A stretch of DNA of 64,000 nucleotides from Paenarthrobacter sp. Z7-10 (GTDB lineage: Bacteria; Actinomycetota; Actinomycetes; Actinomycetales; Micrococcaceae), in assembly GCF_026932795.1 (NCBI RefSeq), contig NZ_JADPVH010000006.1, positions 30,222-94,221 of the forward strand. The letters run 5' to 3'. Both the position numbers and the translations under genes were made by a program. Every line of letters begins with the position of its first letter. Positions within the stretch are counted from its first letter, which is position 1. The notes under the pieces were generated by a model that was not told where the DNA came from, ran no database searches, and worked only from the letters and a program-made list of their open reading frames with translations. Below are positions 60,327-64,000 of this stretch, piece by piece.

Positions 60327-62144
60327 CTAGAAGACTGTGCTGAAAGTGTTCCAGCCGGAACCCACCCGAATCCGGCTCAACCAACCTCCATGGCCATTAC
60401 CCGGATACAACCACAACAAACCAGCACCATCACGGGCCAACACATCCGGATGACCATCACCATTAAAATCCCCCGGTCCAACGAGCGCATTAAAACCGTT
60501 CCAGCCCCAGCCCACCTGGCTGCGCGGCAACCATCCACCATGCCCGTTCCCCGGATACAACCACAACAAACCAGCACCATCACGGGCCAACACATCCGGA
60601 TGACCATCACCATTAAAATCCCCAGGACCAACCAGCCCAGTAAATCCATTCCAACCAGAACCCACCCGAATCCGGCTCAACCAACCCCCATGCCCATTAC
60701 CCGGATACAACCACAACAAACCAGCACCATCACGGGCCAACACATCCGGGCGACCATCACCATTAAAATCCCCAGGACCAACCAGCCCAGTAAAACCGTT
60801 CCAGCCAGAACCCACCCGAATCCGGCTCAACCAACCCCCATGCCCATCGCCCGGATACAACCACAACAAACCAGCACCATCACGGGCCAACACATCTGGA
60901 TGACCATCACCATTAAAATCCTTGGGCGAGTTCGGCGCCCCGCCCCCGGCCTTGACCTGCAGATTCTTCAGCGCCGCGGCATTCACCTGGGCGAGAAACA
61001 CCGGGCTCGTTTGGGCGAGATGGAGAACCGCTGAGTACATTGCGGGAATGCTGGCGGGGTTGGCGCACAGAAGCATGGTTCCACCAGCTGCGATGAAGTT
61101 GGTGGCCCGCACACCCAAACTCCAAGAACTGAGTTGCCGCGCGCTGCAGACATCATCAGAAACGATGATGCCGTTGAATCCCAGATCCCCCCGGAGCATG
61201 TTTCGCATAATGACCGGCGAGAAGGGACCAATGCGGGTCGGATCTATCCGGTCGTAATAAGCATTGGAAATCATGACCCAGCGAACGCCGGCCTGAATCG
61301 CCGAACGGAACGGCAGGAGATAGGAATCGGTGCGCGTAGTAGCCGTGTCATGGACGTTGCTGCTGGTATCGGTATTCAGCGTCACCCGCCCTAAGCCCGG
61401 GAAATGCTTCACCACAGGGGCGACGCCGGCCTGCCGCATCCCGGCGGCGAAAGCTCCGCCATGACTGGCGACCGTTTGCGGCGTGAATCCGTATTCCCGT
61501 CCAAAATAGCCGATCGGCGCGTTATACGGAGCGAACTGCGCACTGGGCACGGTGTCCAACACTGGAGCCAAGTCCACATTCAGTCCCGCTGCCCGCAATT
61601 GGCCACCCCAGAAACGGGCGTTGGCCTGCAGCACGGACGTCGTCATGCCGCCCTGGTTCAGCGCAGTGGGAATGACAGAGAATCCGGGCCCGTTGAGGAC
61701 CTGGACGTTGCCACCCTCCTGATCGGTGCTGACGAACAGGGGAATCCCCGCGGTGCTGGCGGCGGAAACGGTGGCCGTCATCCGGCGCACCACGGCCGCC
61801 GTTGCAGCAACTCCGGCGTAGCTGCGGCCAGCCAGGTAAACGTTGCCCACATGGTAATTTGTCAGGTCCGACATGGTGTTATTGTCGGCCCCTGTGGCGG
61901 CCGCCGCGACCATAAACAGCTGTCCCACCCGCTGCGGGAGGGTCATCGACGCCAGTTGCTGCTCAGGCGTGGACGCCGTCGTCGCTCCTGCGGCAGGTCG
62001 GGACGGCCCACCAACGACGACGGCGGCAGTTGCAGGCGGCGCGCCAACGACGACGGCGGCAGCAGTTGCGGGCGGCAGGCCCGATGCGGTCATCAGCGCC
62101 AGAACGGCAGCAAAGAGCGCGGAATGCTGAAGGACTTTTTGCAT
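60327..62144 (-). CDS. Secreted GH3 beta-N-acetylhexosaminidase with FG-GAP repeats
   Basis: A 605-residue exported enzyme. A signal peptide covers about residues 1-29 and is followed by an Ala/Val/Gly-rich stretch. The GH3 NagZ-like domain (about 60-390) has MTLPQRVGQLFMVAAAATGA, IPLFVSTDQEGGNVQVLNGP, VVKHFPGLGRVTLNTDTSSN (general acid region) and NGIIVSDDVCSA (the nucleophile Asp area). The rest is four FG-GAP units of exactly 50 residues (DFNGDGHPDVLARDGAGLLW, then LYPGNGHGGWLSRIRVGSGW). ATG 62144 has a weak ribosome site. It probably trims cell-wall or chitin-derived amino sugars; the repeats may bind wall polymers or calcium. Confidence 0.9.
   Translation of the reverse strand: MQKVLQHSALFAAVLALMTASGLPPATAAAVVVGAPPATAAVVVGGPSRPAAGATTASTPEQQLASMTLPQRVGQLFMVAAAATGADNNTMSDLTNYHVGNVYLAGRSYAGVAATAAVVRRMTATVSAASTAGIPLFVSTDQEGGNVQVLNGPGFSVIPTALNQGGMTTSVLQANARFWGGQLRAAGLNVDLAPVLDTVPSAQFAPYNAPIGYFGREYGFTPQTVASHGGAFAAGMRQAGVAPVVKHFPGLGRVTLNTDTSSNVHDTATTRTDSYLLPFRSAIQAGVRWVMISNAYYDRIDPTRIGPFSPVIMRNMLRGDLGFNGIIVSDDVCSARQLSSWSLGVRATNFIAAGGTMLLCANPASIPAMYSAVLHLAQTSPVFLAQVNAAALKNLQVKAGGGAPNSPKDFNGDGHPDVLARDGAGLLWLYPGDGHGGWLSRIRVGSGWNGFTGLVGPGDFNGDGRPDVLARDGAGLLWLYPGNGHGGWLSRIRVGSGWNGFTGLVGPGDFNGDGHPDVLARDGAGLLWLYPGNGHGGWLPRSQVGWGWNGFNALVGPGDFNGDGHPDVLARDGAGLLWLYPGNGHGGWLSRIRVGSGWNTFSTVF
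60349..60930 (-). repeat. 150-bp tandem repeats in the GH3 gene (four copies)
   Basis: Units begin at about 60349, 60499, 60649 and 60799, spaced exactly 150 bp. Long stretches are identical between units, for example the segment around CACATCCGGATGACCATCAC. The near-identity at silent positions implies recent expansion or gene conversion; equivalent repeats in the gene at 29027 are more diverged. Confidence 0.95.
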
Positions 62145-62299
62145 GGTTCACGCGGCTTCTGTTGGCTGGCCTATTTCCCTACAGGATACGTCCGGATCCC
62201 TGTCCCGTGAGCGACTCGATCGGATTGTTATGCATCCTTCGACGACGATTGCTGCCTTTGTCTCAGTGCCGTCGATCCGCCCACCAACGCCTGGGTATT

Positions 62300-62362
62300 C
62301 GCGCGGCTCAAACTGCCGCGCGGCTGAGTATTTTGGCGGCTCAAACTGCCGTGGCAGGTACT
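62300..62362. repeat. Direct repeat CGGCTCAAACTGCCG upstream of the aldo/keto reductase
   Basis: CGGCTCAAACTGCCG occurs at 62304-62318 and 62337-62351, each preceded by a GTATT-type stretch, giving a 33-bp period. The region lies about 80-140 nt before the reductase ATG and could be regulatory or a simple duplication. Confidence 0.6.
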
Positions 62363-62437
62363 TTGCACGACGCGGCCAGCCGCTGGCCTTCCGCCGGCCT
62401 CGTTTGTCTTGCCTCGTCGTCGGCCGACAATGAGGCA

Positions 62438-63367
62438 ATGAAGACGATCACATTGCCTAACACAAACCTGGAATCCTCCAACATCATCCTGGGCCTGATG
62501 CGCATCCCGCCGCTCAGCGATGAGGACATCCGCTCCTTGGTGGGAGCCGCACGCGACGTTGGCATCAACTTCTTCGATCACGCGGATGTATACGGCGGAC
62601 GCCCGCATGAATGCGAGAAGCGCTTCGGCGACGCCGTGACCTTCTCGGCGGAGGAGCGCGCGGCCGTCACGATCCAGTCGAAAGTCGGAATCCGCTCCGG
62701 TTTCTGGGACTTCTCCAAAGAACACATCCTAAATTCCGTCGACGAGTCGCTGCGTGCCCTGCGGACCGACTATCTGGACATACTGCTGCTGCATCGCCCG
62801 GATACGCTCGTGGAGCCTGATGAGGTGGCTGAGGCTTTCGATATTCTGCAGGATACTGGAAAGGTATTGAATTTCGGCGTCTCAAACCACACCCCAGGGC
62901 AGGTCGAGCTCCTCAAGACGTCCGTGCGGCAGCCGCTGATCGTCAATCAGGTGCAACTGAGCATCACGCATTCACCCCTCATCGCGGCCGGAATCTCGGC
63001 TAATATGGCGGGCTTGGATCAGTCCATCGACCGGGACAACGGCATCCTCGACTACTCCCGGCTCCATGGCATGACGCTGCAGGCTTGGTCGCCGTTCCAG
63101 AAAGGCTTCTTTGACGGCGTCTTTCTTGGCGACCGGGAGAGCTACGGCCCGTTGAACGATGTCATCGACGAACTGGCCCACAGCTACGACGTTCCGGCTG
63201 CTGCCATAGCCGTCGCCTGGATCACGCGGCACCCCGCCAACATGCAAGTGGTGCTCGGCACCACGAAAGTTGCGCACCTTAGAGATTCTGCGGCAGGCTC
63301 GGAGATCCCCCTCACCCGCGAAGAGTGGTACCGGCTCTTCACCGCAGCGGGGCACGTTCTGCCCTGA
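62438..63367 (+). CDS. Aldo/keto reductase (YdhF-like)
   Basis: A 309-residue NADPH-dependent reductase with the TIM-barrel AKR fold. The catalytic set is Asp and Tyr in INFFDHADVYGG, Lys in TIQSKVGIRSG, and His in DILLLHRPDTL. The cofactor site includes GVSNHTPGQVELL, VQLSITHSPL and VVLGTTKVAHLRD near the C-terminus. This closely resembles the YdhF group. ATG 62438 follows GAGG closely. The substrate is unknown. A GC-rich hairpin begins 11 nt after the stop. Confidence 0.9.
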   Translation: MKTITLPNTNLESSNIILGLMRIPPLSDEDIRSLVGAARDVGINFFDHADVYGGRPHECEKRFGDAVTFSAEERAAVTIQSKVGIRSGFWDFSKEHILNSVDESLRALRTDYLDILLLHRPDTLVEPDEVAEAFDILQDTGKVLNFGVSNHTPGQVELLKTSVRQPLIVNQVQLSITHSPLIAAGISANMAGLDQSIDRDNGILDYSRLHGMTLQAWSPFQKGFFDGVFLGDRESYGPLNDVIDELAHSYDVPAAAIAVAWITRHPANMQVVLGTTKVAHLRDSAAGSEIPLTREEWYRLFTAAGHVLP

Positions 63368-63378
63368 CGCGGTTTTAT

Positions 63379-63399
63379 GGGCGCCTTGCTTTGGCGCCC
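63379..63399 (+). terminator. Hairpin after the aldo/keto reductase gene
   Basis: GGGCGCC and GGCGCCC form a perfect 7-bp GC stem with a 7-nt loop, 11 nt past the stop codon. No T-run follows. It overlaps the start of the 14-bp repeats. Confidence 0.45.
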
Positions 63400-63437
63400 A
63401 TGCTTTGGTGCCCTTGCTTTGGCGCCCTTGCTTTGGC
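63387..63437. repeat. 14-bp tandem repeats (TGCTTTGGCGCCCT)
   Basis: Three full units at 63387, 63401 and 63415 plus a partial fourth: TGCTTTGGCGCCCA, TGCTTTGGTGCCCT, TGCTTTGGCGCCCT, TGCTTTGG. The first unit forms half of the hairpin above. Non-coding. Confidence 0.85.
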
Positions 63438-63457
63438 TGGAGCTCGGTTCATGTCTT

Positions 63458-63500
63458 TGGAGGTCAGCCATCGGCCTTTTCGACCGGTGGCTGACCTCCA
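63458..63500. terminator. Long inverted repeat, 17-bp stem
   Basis: TGGAGGTCAGCCA and TGGCTGACCTCCA are perfect 13-base arms; inside them a T-G wobble and three G-C pairs extend the stem to 17 bp around a 9-nt loop. It sits in a gene-free stretch and could terminate transcription from either side, or be the footprint of a small element. There is no T-run. Confidence 0.55.
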
Positions 63501-63670
63501 CGACTTACCAGACAACAGTGACCTTCCTTTTGCTTTCGACGATGCCCGGGTGGCCGCCGGATGCTCGCGCGTTTCCTTCACGCCGAAGTCGTTCCCGACT
63601 CCTGGCAGGCTTCGGCTTGAGGCCGTTCCATTCGGTCGGGACGCACCGGGCGCATGTGCAGCACCGCGAC

Positions 63671-63850
63671 GGGGCGCCAGCGGAGTATCCGGGCCGCCAG
63701 CGGGAAAGCCGGGGCGCCAGCGGGGTAGCAGGGCCGCCAGCGGGGTAGCAGGGCCACCAGCGGGGTAGCCGGGCCGCCAGCGGGAAAGCAGGGCCGCCAG
63801 TAGGGAAGCCGGGGCGCCAGCGGAGAAGCTGGGGCACCGGTGGGATGGGG
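63671..63850. repeat. 20-bp tandem repeat array, about nine units
   Basis: Units of exactly 20 bp, consensus GGGCCGCCAGCGGGGWAGCM, begin at 63671 and repeat through 63831, with the last unit degenerate. Differences are mainly single bases. As 20 is not a multiple of three, all frames are mixed, so it is unlikely to code. It occupies most of the gap between the reductase and the right-edge gene; 63501-63670 shows nothing else. Confidence 0.92.
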
Positions 63851-63974
63851 GAAAGGAGTTTTCCCCTGTTGTGTGTGGTGGTGGTTGTGTGGGGCTTTTT
63901 TGTCGGTGCCCCTCGGTAGCGTTGAGACAGTTGGGGAAGGTCGTAGGGTTCCTGGTGAAGTGAGGGTGGGTGGG

Positions 63975-64000
63975 ATGGATATTAATGCGGATAATATTGC
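63975..64000 (+). CDS. Possible start of a gene cut by the window edge
   Basis: ATG 63975 follows GGGTGGGTGGG, and an AT-richer MDINADNIA frame runs to the edge. The upstream leader style is reminiscent of DUF222/HNH-endonuclease genes common in Arthrobacter, but with eight codons visible no identification is possible. Confidence 0.25.

Noticed and set aside
60349..60930. CRISPR or mobile repeat array
   Set aside because: The 150-bp units code in frame for FG-GAP modules of the GH3 protein and have no spacers.
63325..63768. Open frames through the repeats at the right end
   Set aside because: They run across hairpins and the 20-bp array, whose period breaks codon regularity; the translations are repeat-derived.
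63671..63850. CRISPR-like array (regular short repeats)
   Set aside because: Units are contiguous with no unique spacers, and no cas genes are present; it is a minisatellite.

Overview
The window reads as chromosome from a high-GC actinobacterium of the Arthrobacter type (Micrococcaceae). The main evidence is an idi / MarR / crtE-crtB-crtI-crtYe-crtYf-crtEb cluster for C50 carotenoids. Supporting evidence is the GAF-ANTAR regulators, an ECF41-type sigma factor, stand-alone LigC and LigD-polymerase enzymes, frequent GTG/TTG starts, and tightly overlapping start/stop codons. I see no tRNA, rRNA, CRISPR array, complete insertion sequence or prophage.

Layout. 0-10 kb: a maleate-isomerase-like gene with an MHS-family transporter and a divergent IclR regulator; a membrane protein resembling the TRADD-N-associated domain family; DNA ligase LigC; a small HTH protein; a methyltransferase; a large FAD/Fe-S 2-hydroxyacid dehydrogenase. 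10-15 kb: TetR regulator, metallophosphoesterase, SulP anion transporter. 15-17.5 kb: a decayed island with a frameshifted lipoprotein gene, a broken NRAMP metal transporter, an intact PRC-barrel-like gene and a deleted isochorismatase remnant. 17.5-27 kb: DUF1801, LigD-type polymerase, DUF4242, YciO, FUSC membrane protein, ketopantoate-reductase-like protein, acetamidase/formamidase, VOC protein, ECF sigma factor. 27-34 kb: two divergent GAF-ANTAR regulators, a secreted GH25-like protein with FG-GAP repeats, PHP phosphoesterase, YrhK protein, a kinase-like protein with an eroded P-loop, alcohol dehydrogenase.

34.4-41.9 kb is the carotenoid region. idi is divergent from an eight-gene run (marR, crtE, crtB, crtI, crtYe, crtYf, crtEb, GT2) in which every junction overlaps. 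A perfect 17-bp palindrome sits across the expected -35 of the marR promoter. The expected product is decaprenoxanthin or a related C50 carotenoid, probably glycosylated by the terminal GT2 enzyme.

42-49 kb holds a VanW protein, a LolA/RseB-like secreted protein with an ABC-2 exporter, a secreted alpha/beta hydrolase and a Tat-exported ferritin-like protein. 49.5-59.7 kb is the most interesting functional unit: an alpha/beta hydrolase, an IclR regulator, a four-gene OpuC-type importer, and then, overlapping, a nitrilase-fold amidase, a DUF6282-type metallohydrolase and a second FAD/Fe-S dehydrogenase. It looks like a dedicated import-and-degrade pathway for an unidentified, probably quaternary-ammonium or amide-containing compound. 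59.9-64 kb carries a GH3 hexosaminidase with four near-identical 150-bp FG-GAP repeats, an aldo/keto reductase, several small tandem-repeat arrays, and possibly the start of another gene at the right edge.
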